Shown: positions 34,380 through 47,131 of the stretch, in pieces
Position numbering within the stretch: the stretch's first letter is position 1
How the letters are laid out: the number at the start of each line of letters is the position of its first letter
NCBI GenBank assembly: GCA_036971615.1
Contig: JAYKKR010000017.1
Coordinates: forward strand, 558,001-622,000
From: Amyloporia xantha
Taxonomy: Eukaryota; Basidiomycota; Agaricomycetes; Polyporales; Adustoporiaceae
Direction of reading: 5' to 3'
DNA: 64,000 bases
Notes under the pieces: model-generated
The model's input: only the letters and a program-made list of their open reading frames with translations
What the model was told of the DNA's origin: nothing
Databases searched by the model: none
Position numbers and translations under genes: made by a program

Positions 34380-36617
34380 ATGTCTTTCGTCAGTACTCTT
34401 CTAGAAGTGAACCCGTCTGCGTGGCTGCTCGCCATCCCTGCCATTGTCCTCCTCGTCCACATCGTGCCATATTTCCTTGACCCGCAGCGCATACGCTCAT
34501 ATCCAGGACCCCTTGCTGCCAGACTTTCTGATGCTTGGTTGGGTTGGGTAGCCGCAAAAGGCCATCGCTCCGAGACTGTCCACGAGTTGCACAAGAAATA
34601 TGGTACGTGCTCATGGTAGGATGTGTTTCTCACTGGCATGTTTCTCGAGGGAAACCTCGTTCGACTTAGCTTACCATATATGGTGGGCTTTGTCAGCATT
34701 CTCTCTTGCATGCTCCCATCGTCTCCCAGGAGTGTAGGGCACACTCTGCGACCATATACACAACAATCACTCAGCCTGGGATATGTTCAATCTGAGCGAA
34801 CCCTTGAAAGCAAGCTTGACTGGGGTTGATTCCCTAGACCGGCGAGTTTCACTGGAGCGGACGAGCACTGCTTTCCTGAAAATCATTGTCGCACATATCT
34901 CTCGTTCCTAAGATTATGTTACCTGGCGTGATTTTTCAATGGTTTCTCACTCCCAGATGATTTTCCACAGGTACTTTTGTCCGGATCGCGCCCAACCATG
35001 TATCAATCAGCGACCCCGAAGCTATCCAGGAGGTATATGCACACGGAAATGGCACGACGAAGTCGACCTTCTACGACGCGTTCGTGTCCATCCAGCGCGG
35101 GCTATTCAATACGCGCTCGCGCCCAGAGCACGCCCGCAAGCGCAAGATCGTGTCGCACATCTTCTCGCAGAAAAGCGTCCTCGAGTTTGAGCCGTACACG
35201 CGCTCGCATGTCGCCACCCTTCTGAAGCAGTGGGATCGCTTGTGTGACCTCGGCACGAAGGGTCTCTCCGGTGAAGAGGGCGAGGGTTGGAAAGGGGACA
35301 ATGGCCGTGTCTGGCTGGACTGCCTCCCCTGGTACAACTACCTGGCGTTCGATATCATCGGTCAGTCTATCGAACCTGTTGACCGCTTTTGCAACGACAC
35401 TGATCGTCCCTTCCCCTTCTCCAGGTGACTTGGCGTTTGGCGCACCCTTTGGTATGTTGCACGCCTGTGCGGATGCCGCACCCGTCGCAGTCTCCCATCA
35501 GAACGCGATGGCATCATACGGCAAGGAAAGTGCACAAGAGATCTCGTATTTCCCTGCGGTACAGGTGCTCAACGACCGCGGCGAGTACTCCGCCTCCATG
35601 GGCGTGCTCCCTCCGCAATGGCGCCCGCTCGTCGTGCGCTTTATCCCCTGGTACCGCAACGGGAACAAGGCGGTGAAGCGTCTCGCGGGGATCGCGATCG
35701 CGGCGGTGGCAAGGCGGCTGACGACCGGGTCGGATCGCAGTGACCTGCTGGGCAAGCTGCAGGAGGGGAAGGACGACGATGGCAACCCGATGGGCAGGGA
35801 GGAGCTCACAGCGGAGGCGCTCACGCAGCTGATCGCTGGCTCTGATACGACGTCAAAGTGAGCCCTAGACTCATGATAAATGATCGGCTTTAATGCTGTC
35901 GAGACTGACGTTTTTGTTCTGACAGCTCGTCCTGCGCGATCACGTACTACCTCGCGGCGTACCCGCTCGTGCAGCAGAAGCTCCAGCGCGAGCTCGACGA
36001 GGCTCTCGGTAACGACGACGATCCGGTGGCGACGTACGAGCAGGTAAAGCGGCTCCCGTACCTCGATGCCGTGATCAACGAGGCGCTCCGCATACACTCT
36101 ACGTCGGGCATTGGGCTTCCGCGTCTGGTCCCCGAAGGCGGGATAACGGTCTGTGGGCACTTCTTCCCGGAAGGCACGGTGTTGTCCGTGCCGACGTACA
36201 CGGTCCATCGGGATCAGGAGGCATGGGGCGACGACGTGGACGTCTTCAGGCCGGAGAGGTGGGAGGAGCGAGACAAGAATGCCATCCAGAAGGCCTTCAA
36301 TCCCTTCTCGTTTGGACCGAGGTATGTGTCAATCTACGCGTTGCCGCGTCCAGTGCCTGATCACCTTCTCCTCCAATCCAGGAGCTGTGTCGGGCGCAAT
36401 CTGGCCAGCATGGAGCTGCTGATCATCATCTCTTCCATCCTGCGCAGGTACCACTTCGTCCTGGAGGAGCCTGAGAAAAAGGTGCGTGCTTTATTCCACG
36501 TCGGTTTACTCGCACTGATAGCCCGCTTGTCATCCGTTATCACAGTTTGATACGAGGGAGGGCTTTCTGCGCAAGCCCGTGGAATGTAGGGTTGGGCTTA
36601 AGCGGAGGAGTGCTTGA
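34380..36617 (+). CDS. Cytochrome P450, CYP53-like (benzoate 4-monooxygenase type)
   Basis: Exons 34380-34602, 34971-35360, 35425-35857, 35926-36321, 36382-36481, 36546-36617; 537 residues. An N-terminal anchor (AWLLAIPAIVLLVHIVPYFL) places it in the ER membrane. P450 landmarks: a proline-rich hinge (YPGPLAARLSDAW), I-helix AGSDTTSNSS, K-helix ExxR in EALRIHS, PERW, and the heme loop FNPFSFGPRSCVGRNLA with Cys ligand; the GPR/SCVGR halves are joined across an intron. KGHRSETVHELHKKYGTFVR and the overall pattern resemble CYP53, which para-hydroxylates benzoate, a step in aromatic detoxification by wood-decay fungi. Family assignment is from memory, so the substrate is inferred. The first intron (34603-34970, 368 nt) is several times longer than the others. 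Confidence 0.85.
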
Positions 36618-38813
36618 GGGCAGTCTCTCTCTCATGTTGTCTTCTTGTCATTGCAATGTAGATGTATGGGTACGCCACAATTCGCACCGCTTTGTGTAGA
36701 TTTAAACTCGCTCATCCATGAACGTTGACCGATGTGAACGACCTTTCACGCTCAAGCTATAAGCACTAGGTGTCCTTCCGTCGTGGAATTATCTATGAGC
36801 GCGATGATGAACTGATCATTTATACTCATGGCAAGAAGTCTTTGCATATAGCTTGACCAGCGGCGAGAGCCGGCTTGAACCCGCAATTGGTCATTGAAGG
36901 TGCGCCACCCATCACCTCATGACTACTTGGCATGCAGGCCACCATCGAGCTCGCCTTCCCTTCTGGGGACTCTCGACGGCCTATGCTACATATGCTGTAC
37001 TATGAGTTCATGAAAATTGCCCTAGCGTCCGCCCCTACGGTCGCCCAGATGGAGCGGGTGCAGGAGGCTTTTCTGGTGTATGTATAAATCCAAATACTTG
37101 GGGTCGATGTGTATAAGGGCCCTATATTCACGAGTAGACCTGCTCACTGGAACGTATCCCTGCTCCGTAAGTCACGATGATATCCATGTTCCTTGCCTCT
37201 ATTCGTGCACAAATACCAGGTAACCCCAAACACGGACCCATCCTCTGAACAAAGAAGGCAAGCCTTTCTGTCGATCTTGGTATCCGCCCTCTTCGTCCTG
37301 GGCACGCTCTTTGTGTACGCCACGGCGAACGTGATCCAGCCACCCTTCATCAACGACGAGGCGGCCACTGGCACTGACGCTTGGCGCGTTTTTCTGGCCA
37401 CTGGCAGACTGTCTCTTCTCTGCTAATCATCTTCCAGGAGAGGCTGGACGGAGGAGACCACCGCGCGGAAAGTCGCGTCCTGGACTCGGCCTCGGTGCCC
37501 CAGGCGGACGTGATCGAGCTCAGGAGCGAGTACGGCCTGCAGGCAGCTGCGGCGAGCCTCCTCATTCATCGTTCTGGTCGTCGGCTCGGACGGCGGAGAC
37601 GTCTACCCTGGACGTCCTGGTGACGCAGGAGACCGTGCATAACCACAGCAGCGCTGGCAGCCCGGTCGTGTGACTGGCTCCATGAAGTTCAGTGCGTACC
37701 GCGCGTCTTGCGCTGCCTCTGCTTTCTCCTCGTCCCACACAATCCCCTTTGAAAACAAAAAAGGCGAAGGTGTGTGCGAGCATAAGACCTTGCGAGACGC
37801 GAGCCCGCTAATGACCGAGTATAGTAGAGGTGGGACGCGTGCAGTCTGTGCTGAGAGGATTGAATTGGCCGCACTGAGGGGACTGGCATGTTCGCTAACG
37901 CCCTTGCTCACATCCTCCCTACGAGACTCAGTTTGGATTGAATCTACTGCGCAGTAAAGTGAGCCCATCGCAGATCGCAAGAGCTCAGCAAACCGCATAA
38001 ATGGCCTGTAAATGGGCACGCTACATCGGGTCGCGGTCGTCTGCCTGCGACCCCCTTCCGCACGAGGGTTCGAGCGGGGTACATGTAGTCCGTCGACCAG
38101 AAACTCGGGCGCAGCGCGGCCTGTTCACTCAACGTGCAGGCGCACCTATGCGGTCATCTGCACCCAGCATAGAGGGACGTCCGGCCACATGTCCTGCAGG
38201 GGGTGGCCACAGTCCCACCGTTCCAACCCAACGGCGCGCGCGGCTCTCTCCTGCTTCTAGATCCACGCCTGATAGGAATGATTAATGAATGGCGAAGGTT
38301 CGTGAATCCACGACACAGCGCTGAAGCCCGCCCTCGTTCTCGCACCTGACGCAGGGCTGAATTGACAGGCCTAACCTTGTTTATTTATACAATGCGCAGC
38401 GCTATTCTTGCTCTCGTCTTCTTCGGCTTCGTGGCGTAGGCAGGTGTTCAGAGCTCAGAGCCATCCGGGGCAAAGATGGCACGACGGAGAGACTTTCGCG
38501 CTAGAAGTACAGTTATAATTGGGGATATCTGATAAGTGACGCGCACATACACCCGGGTATGGAAATGAGCATGCCCGCCCGCTGGCGGGCGGCGGTATGT
38601 AGGGTATGGTAGAGAATACATGGTGTGACGCGGAGAGACTCCGGGCGTGACGGACGGGCTGAAGCACGACGATGTAGGAGACATACTGCTGTGCGTGCTT
38701 CCTTTTATGTCGGCCCTCTATGTTCTCGACTCCATCCACATCCACCCCCGACTACCGACATCGACCATCGAAGTGACGTGACGAAGCTCGACCCCTTCTC
38801 TCTGAAGCGCAAG
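36618..38813. other. Gene-poor interval
   Basis: No supportable gene. A plus-strand frame at 37193-37426 has one hydrophobic segment (FLSILVSALFVLGTLFVYAT) but no splice context. A GC palindrome (8-bp arms CCGCCCGC/GCGGGCGG with a 2-nt centre) lies at 38575-38592. The left part should contain the P450 3' end. Confidence 0.45.
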
Positions 38814-39326
38814 TCAATGCGACCGCGAGACCTGGCCGGCGACCCGCGGGCGGCGGAAGGAGCGCTGTGCGTCCATGGAGAGCTTCTGCAGGCGGGCCAT
38901 GAGGTCGCGGGCGAGGAAGACGATGCCCTTGTCCTCCTCGTAGAGGGTGTGGCTGTCGTCGATGGGCTCGAGGATGTGCAGGTCGGCGGGGTGGACGCAG
39001 GCGGAGTGGGAGAAGCGGAACTGGGTGATGAACTCGTGCCGGAAGATGTGCACGTCGGCGGCGGCGAGGGCGGAGGACAGCGCGCCCTGGGCGGGGTCGG
39101 GGACTGCGTGCGGGTGCGGGTGAGACAGAGACAGAGACAACGACAAAGGGTGAGGCGACGGGGCTGTGCGGGGTGGAGACTTACCTTGGACGAGGTAGAC
39201 GCCGCCCTTGATCTGCGCAAAGGCGAACTGGGCCTTGCTGGCGGTGGTGGGTGAGGGTGGTGCGCTGGACATGGATGCAGAAACGAAGAAGGTGCTGGGA
39301 GACGGTGATGGGGCGACGACGGCCAT
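38814..39326 (-). CDS. Small conserved-looking protein of unknown function (143 aa)
   Basis: Two exons, 39326-39185 and 39103-38814, are joined over an 81-nt intron (GTAAGT...CGCACGCAG). The product starts MAVVAPSPSPSTFFVSASMS (an alternative start is the internal MSSAPPSP). It continues AQFAFAQIKGGVYLVQ, then GALSSALAAADVHIFRHEFI, SHSACVHPADLHILEPIDDS, DKGIVFLARDLMARLQKLSM and a basic tail (RSFRRPRVAGQVSRSH). It looks like a compact globular protein with a basic C-terminus. I recognise no domain. The intron contains a GAGACA-type microsatellite. The GC-rich coding sequence opens several long shadow frames on the other strand. Confidence 0.65.
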   Translation of the reverse strand: MAVVAPSPSPSTFFVSASMSSAPPSPTTASKAQFAFAQIKGGVYLVQGKSPPRTAPSPHPLSLSLSLSHPHPHAVPDPAQGALSSALAAADVHIFRHEFITQFRFSHSACVHPADLHILEPIDDSHTLYEEDKGIVFLARDLMARLQKLSMDAQRSFRRPRVAGQVSRSH

Positions 39327-42300
39327 GGTGCACAGGTCTTATGTGAATTGGGAGGACGTGTGAGGGCAAAGCGGGGCGTGATAGGGTCTTAGCACTGGTC
39401 GTCGTCGACAATAGGAGCGCAAGCGCAGGGGCTGGTGTGGGCGTCGGAGTGTCCTGTCATGGCGGCCGTTGCTTTGGCTTTATAGGATGACTCGGGCTGT
39501 TGTGACATGCTCGGACCACGAGGGGCAGAAGCGGGTTGGGAGAAGAGCAAGAGCCTCAAAGACGCGTCCGTCCGCGCTGCCCATGCGCTTCCAGATCCGT
39601 CTCCCTAGGCGCCTGTAGCCCTGGCCGCCTCCCATTGGCCCCGCCACCCAACAAGGCCTCCGCTACGGTCCGATCCCCTCCTGTTTCGTACCGCGGAATC
39701 AACGCAGGAAAAAATCAGGCATCGGATGCAATCACACAGGTGTGTTCGCCTCAACACTGGGCCCACCGCGGTCTCTGTGTCGATGGGTTTGTCAACAGCC
39801 CGTCGCAGTCACGGGCGAACCGCGGTCTGGCGCGTTCTCGGGCTCGTGGCCTGGCACTGTGTTCTGGCTCCACGCCCATGGGGAACAAACCCGGACAATG
39901 CCTGCCTGTGCCAGCTTTTTAACTTTAGGTGGGATCATCCAGCATCAAGTGACTCCGCCCTGCCTGATCGCGTCCTTCGAGATGCACTCCGGCAACTCTC
40001 CGACCAGCACTGAAGCCTCGCTTAGCGCTATAGCGCAACCTTATCGCCCCCTCCGTGCGACCCATCGATCCCATCCGGAGCAGACAGCATGTCTGCACGG
40101 ACGCTGTGCCAGGACTCTGTGAGGCTCAGGCGAGGACACATTCACAGATATATTTCGTTCATTGCCATAACAATCAATGTAATGAATGGAGTTCCCTAGG
40201 CCTGCGGTGCAAGTTCCGCCAACACGAACAGAAGCAGGCAGCCTATCTACCGCAGCCTGACGGCGCTCACCTGCAGCACGGCACTGCACCACATCTCATC
40301 GACGTCCAATTTGCCCACAGAACAGACAGATCCAAACGCACAAAGGCACTAGTACTCTGATCGACTCCGTCCACTCGGACGCGCTGAGAAGCCTCGCCCA
40401 AATGCCGCAATGTTCCCCCACCATCGGACTTGCCCACCGAGTTCCATTTGATAGCGGCTCGACAAAAGCGCATCCGTCTTTGCCATACTCACTACTTACC
40501 TCCTCAGCGACGCGCACGAGCCTCCGCGGACCGCGCACAGCCGCCGTTGAACTGCGAAGTCGGAAGCCCAGCCTGCTAAGTGCTTCTGAACTCCCTCCAT
40601 GGCCAGCGAACTCGGAACCCAAGCGAGAACAGCAGACGGCCCAGGATACAGATACAGCCGCACGCATATTCCCAGGGCGGTGAGAACCCGTCTGACGAGA
40701 ACTTGGGAACACAGAGGGGGAGACGCGCAGGCTGCCCGTGCGCAAGTGCGGAATCGATGATGCACGATGACGCCGTGCCAGCTCGCGCACGCCCAATGGC
40801 AGCTCCTCGACGCCGGAGCGCGCAGAGCGCAGCGCCGACCAGCGCTCCGGATTCGAGGGCCGCAAGCTTAATTATGGCTATCTGAATTGCTGGCGCAAGA
40901 CCCGTCCAGCGACGCCCTGCAGCCTGTGGCCTGCAGACCACCGTGAATTTGATTTGATTTCTGCGCTGCTGTGACGGCCTCGCGATGCGCGGCCCCACTC
41001 CTATAGCACACTCCACCCTATTCATAAAGGTTTCGAGAAGGGGAGATAACATGAACGGGGTGCTGCGCTGCGCGGAGCTTGGGACATGGACAATTATAGC
41101 AAGCCTGGGGGACAACTATAGCATAGCACGTACGCGGGACACGCGGACGCCAGGCAGCTTGGACCACTGACAAAGTTCGGACGCAGGATCACTGGAGAAC
41201 AGAAGGCACGCATTGTGTCGTATGGGACGTCAACGCTTGGTCAAGAGGAGGTACCGTCGAGAGAAAAAGGCACGCAATTGTGCAGGGCAATGACACGGTG
41301 GAGCTGACGTGGGGATGCAGGTGATGCTAGCGCCGAATTTTGCAGGAGGTGGGCCGATTGTGTAGCGGGCGCAGGAAGCGGTGGGGGCACACGAGTAGGC
41401 TTCATAACCAGAACACCGGGAAACGTGACTGCAGGGCTGGGAGGGTGATCGTGCAATGCTGTATCATCAGAGTAATTGACATCCGAGATTTGAGTTCAAT
41501 GGCTTCATTATACATACTCTATCCCAATATGAAGGGAAATGAATCACCCTGCGAGCGACTCTCGACGTCCTCGCGGCCGCCGCACCGAAGAATTTGACAT
41601 CGATCGAAGGGAGGGCATATGTACATGGCACGATCGACGACGCAGCCCGGGGCTACTGCACTTCCCAGATCGCTGGCAACCAAGGGTGATACGCGGGTGA
41701 TGTTAGAAACTGTGGCACGCCTTACCTTTCCGCTACAGATTAGCGTCAGAGCGGTGGAAGCCTATACACTCAACTTTGTTTCATTGATTGCTGGTATCCC
41801 GCGATGCGGAAAGGGAGAGGTGCGCGGCTGATCCCTCGCGGGAGATAGTCTGCTTGCCAGTGATCAGCGCCACCCCGTCGAGCGATGCCAAGGCTCGCGG
41901 GTAGGGTAAGCAATTCCTCGGTTCCAAACATCGGTGGGCGATGGCTGCCATGGAAGCAACACGAGAGCCTCCGAAGGGTTTCGCCCGCAGCTTCAGAACT
42001 CGAGACAAAGAAGTGTGTGCGCGCGCAGTAGGTCTCGATATACCTCGATAGCAGCATTGGCAGGGAAGCACGATCGGGCAGAATGGCGCGTTACCTGTGT
42101 CTAGGTGTGGGACGGCCGTGTTCGTGGGTGCGCGTGCCGCGCTGACTGTGAGATGTCGAGGAGGCGTGCTTGCGTGTGGCGGTGCGTGCAGGCTGACTGT
42201 GCACCGTTGACAGACGCGTGCTCGGAGCCGTGCTGACTGTGGACGACGCGTGCACGGTTGCACGGTCACGGACGCGGGGAAGGAGATGAGACAGTGGGCA

Positions 42301-43522
42301 CGTTCCATACTGCGCGGTCCCGTACGCCTGCCTGTGGAATGCAGTGATCATGCCTGGAATGGAGAACGCCTCGAAGCCTATGGGATCCGCGACAGCCCGA
42401 GAGATCTGCATAGGAAGGTGTCGGAGTGGATCCACTGGGGTCCTGGATGTGGGCTAGATTTGAAGCAGGCTACGAAAGAGCCTAAAGGTGAGCTCGGTCG
42501 AGACTCACTAGTGAGGAGCACAATAGGGCATCTCGACGACATGCTATCTCGAACGTAGACATGGGAAATCGAGCCTCGGCCAGGACAAGCCAGGCCTGAG
42601 GCCTGAAGCCTGAGATATGATGTATGAGATGGGTGTGTCGATGTTGGTCCACCGTCGCAGAGGTCGCGCCTCTTAATTCACGCCGGTCGAGAGGGGGCCA
42701 GGCTGATTTCAGACTTCAGCTTTCCGAGTCGAAACGGACCGGATTCTCCTCAGCGTTCTTGATACTGACCAATAGATAAGGATAAATGTCCGTTGGGATA
42801 CGTGTACAGAAGAGAGCTTGGTCAAGTCGAACGCTCACAGACGGAGCTCGACATGGAGCTGGCGAGCTACCGCGAGCACCGCGGTGACAGGCGAGGCGCG
42901 AGTCGGAGCGACACCAGGCGACGGATATTGCCGATAGTCGCGATCACGTGTAGCGTGATTGGCACTCCAATCTAATCACCGCGACGGGCGGATGTACATG
43001 TAGCAACCGCCTCCTCATCCTCGTACAGCACGACTGCGACTGATTGGTATAACGTCTCATCGTCTGGGTAGCCTCGCCTTTAAACGCGTGTCAAAATCAC
43101 GATGCCAAGCAGACGTTCAATGGGGTTCTACGTATAAATGGTCAGCTGGTCTCATCAAGTTGCGATCCCGGGCGACACCATACCGGTGAAATTGACCTCT
43201 CTGGGCTCACAACCGTGTAGGATGGCTCGCAGACGCATGGTTGTGTCAGTTAATACCCCCCTCGGCCATGTTTTGCTGCCATTGTCCACCGGAATCTCAC
43301 TCAACCGACCAGAACCGACCCCGCGCAGGCCGGAGTTGGACAGTTTGACATCGTGTATGATTGTCAATTTGATCCAGATCCTGGTGCCTGGATGGGGTGC
43401 TCTGCAGCATATATCTCTCTCGCTGCTGTCGGGTTACTCCTCTCTGTTCTCACTGCCTACGACTGGGATATCTACTGCATACACTCGTGGTCTTACTTTT
43501 CGTGTGACACTAGTAGGAAGGC
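39327..43522. other. 4.2-kb GC-rich gene-free interval with short repeats
   Basis: No frame shows splice structure or a known motif. Repeats are visible: GCTGACTGTG at 42141-42150, 42192-42201 and 42232-42241; a 7-bp unit GCCTGAG/A three times at 42594-42614; and many CpG-rich GCGTG motifs between. The final 300 bp are probably the SDR promoter, with a TATA-like CATATAT near 43409. It may be a decayed region or contain a long noncoding transcript. Confidence 0.4.
42141..42241. repeat. Three direct copies of GCTGACTGTG
   Basis: The 10-mer occurs at 42141-42150, 42192-42201 and 42232-42241 within a GC-rich stretch also rich in GCGTG. Spacing is 51 and 40 bp. It may be a decayed minisatellite or a cluster of factor sites. 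Confidence 0.5.
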
Positions 43523-44764
43523 ATGTCTCAAGAATCAAGGATAGCGCTTGTCACTGGCGCTGCACAAGGCATCGGGCGAGAAATTGCTCTGCGTTTGGCA
43601 GATGATGGCATCGATGTCGCCGTGAACGACATAGCAAGCAGCGCCGAGGGTCTTGCGCAAGTCAAGAGAGAGATAGAATCGAAGGGAAGGCGGTCAGTTG
43701 AAGTCATTGCCGATGTCTCGAACGAAGAAGAAGTGCAAGCTATGGTAGAGCAGACCGTAGAGGTACTGGGAGGACTGGACATTGTGAGTCTGCCTTACAT
43801 CCGTCGCTATACCATTGATTCATGGAATTGCAGATGGTTGCAAATGCAGGAGTTGCAGAATCAGTTCTACTGCTCGAGAGTCAGTGTTGTATCTCTTGTC
43901 CACAACACATAGTTTGATGGTTATCTAGTGAGCGTGAAGTCCTGGGATCGCATCATCTCGGTCAATTTGCGCGGTGTGATGCTCTGTTACAAATACGCTG
44001 CCCTCCAAATGATCAAGAAAGGACGTGGCGGCAGGATTCTTGGTGTGTAAAAAGCTGTGTAGAATGTCCTAACCGTGGACTGAGAAATTGCTGTTCCTCC
44101 ACGTCGTTTTTGGCTGATTTCTGCAGGAGCATCGTCTATCCTAGGCAAAAGAGGTTACATACTTCTGCATCGGTCGAGTTGACTTTCAGGCTCCTGATAT
44201 CTCACAAAGGTTCAAAGCTTCTGTCCGCTTATTGTGCGTCGAAGTTCGCAGTCAGAGGGCTCACTCAGTCTTTGGGTAAGCATCCAGCTGTCTGTTCCAG
44301 AGCGACACCAATTCGCTATCACCACGCATCCGTTACAGCACTAGAGCTCGCAGAGCACAAAATCACCGTGAATTCGTACTGCCCCGGAATGATTCTCACA
44401 GCTATGAGTACGTCCCCGTATCATCACTTATGTCGCCCCGATTGACCGCTTCGGCCAGCCGATAGTCCTGCGGACCGCTTGTATGGCGGAAAGCATGGGG
44501 CTGCTACGAAAGCTGTTAGTTTGACGCTACTCTGTTTCCTCGATGCTTTATTCTGACATGCCGTTCATCAAGCTGGTGGGTATCCCGCTAGATGGACCAG
44601 AAGCGGGTCCGGAAGTGATTGCGAGCGTTGTCTCATATCTTGTCAAGCCAGAGGCACACTTCATAACTGGTGCGTCCATGATCGACTCCTCAAAAAAATA
44701 TTCATCGGTTTGAATCTTTCTAGGCCAATCTGTAGATGTTAATGGGGGTGCTCTCATGAGTTGA
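43523..44764 (+). CDS. Short-chain dehydrogenase/reductase, acetoin/diacetyl reductase-like
   Basis: The start is ATG 43523 (MSQESRIALVTGAAQGIGRE). Classical SDR features: TGAAQGIG nucleotide-binding motif, NDIA acidic end of the second strand (NAD preference), ADVSNEE, NAGVAES, ISVNLRGVMLCYKYAALQMI, catalytic Ser in GASSILGKR, YxxxK in AYCASKFAVRGLTQSL, then ELAEHKITVNSYCPGMILTA and the C-terminal QSVDVNGGALMS. About nine short exons are joined over GT-AG introns; one after GRIL carries GTGTGT. Length (about 260 residues) and motif spacing are normal. The closest families that I recall are meso-butanediol/diacetyl reductases, but substrate cannot be fixed from sequence. Confidence 0.88.
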
Positions 44765-45611
44765 GGTGTAGTCGCAATAGGGTTCAGTACTCTGCAAGCT
44801 TTCGTCGCAGGATGGATCAAGGATCTGTATTCCGGTCCTTTCGCAGGATGAGGATACATCAGTATGGTCGCTGTTGCATGGTGGCGATTGGTTCGTAAGC
44901 ACCTCATTTGGTCTTTTCCCATGCCATCGGATCAGTTGTATCATAAGCAGAAAGAGCTTCATATCCGCCAACGGTTACGAATACCAGGGAGGTACGAGGC
45001 TGAGCATCAACCTCGAATGTAGACGGTCAGTGGAAAGTGACACGGTGCCTCTATGCGGTCTTCATTCCCCTCGGTATCGGTTTTCTTGATCTTCCCCAAC
45101 CTTGGAAGCTTGGATTGTGCCCAATGCATATGTCAACATCGTAAGATCGGGTTGAAAGTGGTCTGGAAATCAGCATAAATCTCCTTGGATCACCCTGTCC
45201 AAACCGATCCCAGTCAACCGGTAGGTTACTGAGACGTGCCAAGGCCGCAGCACCAATATGCCTTGTTCTCTACGGCAATATTTTGTTCCATTTATCACGA
45301 TTCTCAAAGCTGGATAGTTGAGTTGCGAATGTTTACGCAATCCTCAGCTTTCTTCCTTCGCTGCGATCTGCTCTGGAATGGCGCAGATTTGGATACCTAT
45401 AAGGTTGTTCCAGTTCCACGGGCGACATGACATGGGCAAAAGCATACATTGATAGCATACAACCACTATCCAGGTCAAGAATACGTTTGGGACAACAGTA
45501 CAACGGCGAGATGTGGACGCCTCATCTACATGTACAGATTGAGGTTTATTTAGAAGGGCCTGGCCCCGTTTATGGAGTCTACATCCCCTGAGAGCCTTGC
45601 GAAACACGCAT
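44765..45611. other. 3' intergenic interval between convergent genes
   Basis: This lies between the SDR stop (plus) and the F-box protein stop (minus). An AATAAA on the minus strand at 45545-45550 is a likely poly(A) signal for the F-box gene. No coding sequence is recognised. Confidence 0.5.
45545..45550 (-). terminator. Probable poly(A) signal of the F-box gene
   Basis: AATAAA on the minus strand lies 62 nt downstream of the inferred stop codon at 45612, within the usual 3' UTR distance. Confidence 0.4.
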
Positions 45612-47131
45612 TCATTGTATTGTCTGCAGCACGTTCGTTTATCATGCCCAAGAGACCAACGACTTACAGGGCTTACCGGGACCAACCATGCTTCCTGAAC
45701 CTGAACGACAGTTCCTCCGTCGGGAAGAGCAGCAGGGAATTTGTACTCGATCCTGACAGGCACGCGCTCCTCCTGCACACGCGGGAAAAGAACTGCGAAC
45801 GCCTGGACGATGTCCGCAACGAAGAACTCCCCCTGAAGACGGCCGCGGAAGTGGAAGAGCACGCTCGCGTTCGGCGAGGTCCTCCCCATGGCTACTAGGG
45901 CCTCGTCCATGCGCTCCCAGTCGAGGAAGTCCATCATGAGACTCCCATCCTGGTCCGGGATCAAATCATAGAACAGGTTGACGCGGCGCAGATGAGGCGA
46001 AGCGAGGCGGGCAAGGACAGCGGGCGCCCAGCTGCAGAAGAAGGTCTGGTTGTCCAAGCCGATGGTCTTGTGGTCGATGTCGACGGAGACGAGCTGGGTA
46101 GCCTGCGAGAGGTCCAGTTGGTCCACGACAACTAATGAAGAGCAGTGCCGGTGAGTTAGAGCATGTTAGGACAGCATTGGATGCCAGCACATACCGTTGA
46201 AGTTGTTCAGGAAGGTCAGCTCTAGGTGCTCAAGAGATGATTGCGCCTTGCGGACCAGCTCTATCAAGGGTGCGATGGCCGCTAGGCCAGGTGGCGAGGA
46301 GTAATTCAAAGACGGATCCTCCCACACAATTTTGCGCAGGGACAACTCGAAGGGTGCGTTCAGGAGCCAATACACCAACGCGGACGCAATATGCACGCCT
46401 CCAGTTCCCAAACGCAGCTCCGTGAGAGGTGCCCTCTTGATGGAACCTTCCGACCCTATTTGCGGCAGCGCAGGACGCTCTGACCGCCGGCGTAAAAATT
46501 GAATATTGGAGACGTGAAGAGCGGTGAGCTGTGGGTATGCGGTGAGGAGGGGGATGAACGCGTCGGGAACGTCGAAAATGACGGTCTTCAAATACGCGAC
46601 TTTGATCCGGGAAGAGAACGAGATGAGCGACGTCCGCGTATCTTCCGTCAGGTGCCGCCAGTCGAGCCACTCCACCTCGAAGTATTCGATCGCATCGAGC
46701 ACCTTCAGCAGGCGGGGCAGCCAGTCATTCACCCACTTGCTATCTTTGCTAGTTCTATTCGTGACAACGAGAGTGCGGAAGTAGCCGATGGCACCGGTCG
46801 ACGACCGCTTGGTCGCTTTGAGAAGCGCACTGAGGCGGGAGCAATCATCAGGCCCTCGCAGTCTGACGGTGTTGAACAAATGGAGACGCGTAGTCGGGAC
46901 CCACGCATGGCAGGTAAGGCTGCAGGCCTTCAGAGCGCTAGGATCGTCCCAGAGATTGTCCATTATGTGTTCATATAATTCCAAAGGAAATCTGCTCGGG
47001 CCAACTTCGACTTGCGAGATACGGGCGGGCTGGGATTTATGACCTGGTGAAATACAATATTTATTAGCAAGTGAGATTCCAACCACACATCGCCTACCTT
47101 TAGATCGCACAAGGCCCGATAGCAAGTACAT
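45612..47131 (-). CDS. F-box protein with leucine-rich C-terminal region
   Basis: Exons (minus): 47131-47098, 47043-46195, 46131-45677, 45623-45612; 449 residues. The start is ATG 47131 (MYLLSGLVRSK) joined to GHKSQPARISQVEVGPSRFP. The F-box follows at about residues 30-70: FPLELYEHIMDNLWDDPSAL, KACSLTCHAWVPTTR. Downstream are irregular LRR-like strands (LTALHVSNIQFLRRR; SSLEHLELTFLNNFN). F-box proteins recruit substrates to SCF ubiquitin ligases; this plain basidiomycete type is widely expanded and usually of unknown target. The last exon (acceptor CTGCAG, then TIQ-stop) is inferred; without that splice the frame would run on to 45344. Confidence 0.75.

Noticed and set aside
35498..36208. 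236-codon minus-strand open frame
   Set aside because: It is antisense to the P450 exons carrying the I- and K-helices; no independent evidence.
36850..36930. tRNA-like sequence on the minus strand (GCGGGTTCAAGCC resembles a B box)
   Set aside because: The putative T-stem does not pair beyond two bases, and no 5' acceptor strand complements the 3' end at the right distance.
38625..39254. 209-codon plus-strand open frame rich in Gly, Asp and Val
   Set aside because: It is antisense to the two-exon 143-aa protein, which has a proper intron and normal composition. The plus frame translates the GAGACA microsatellite as RQRQRQR.
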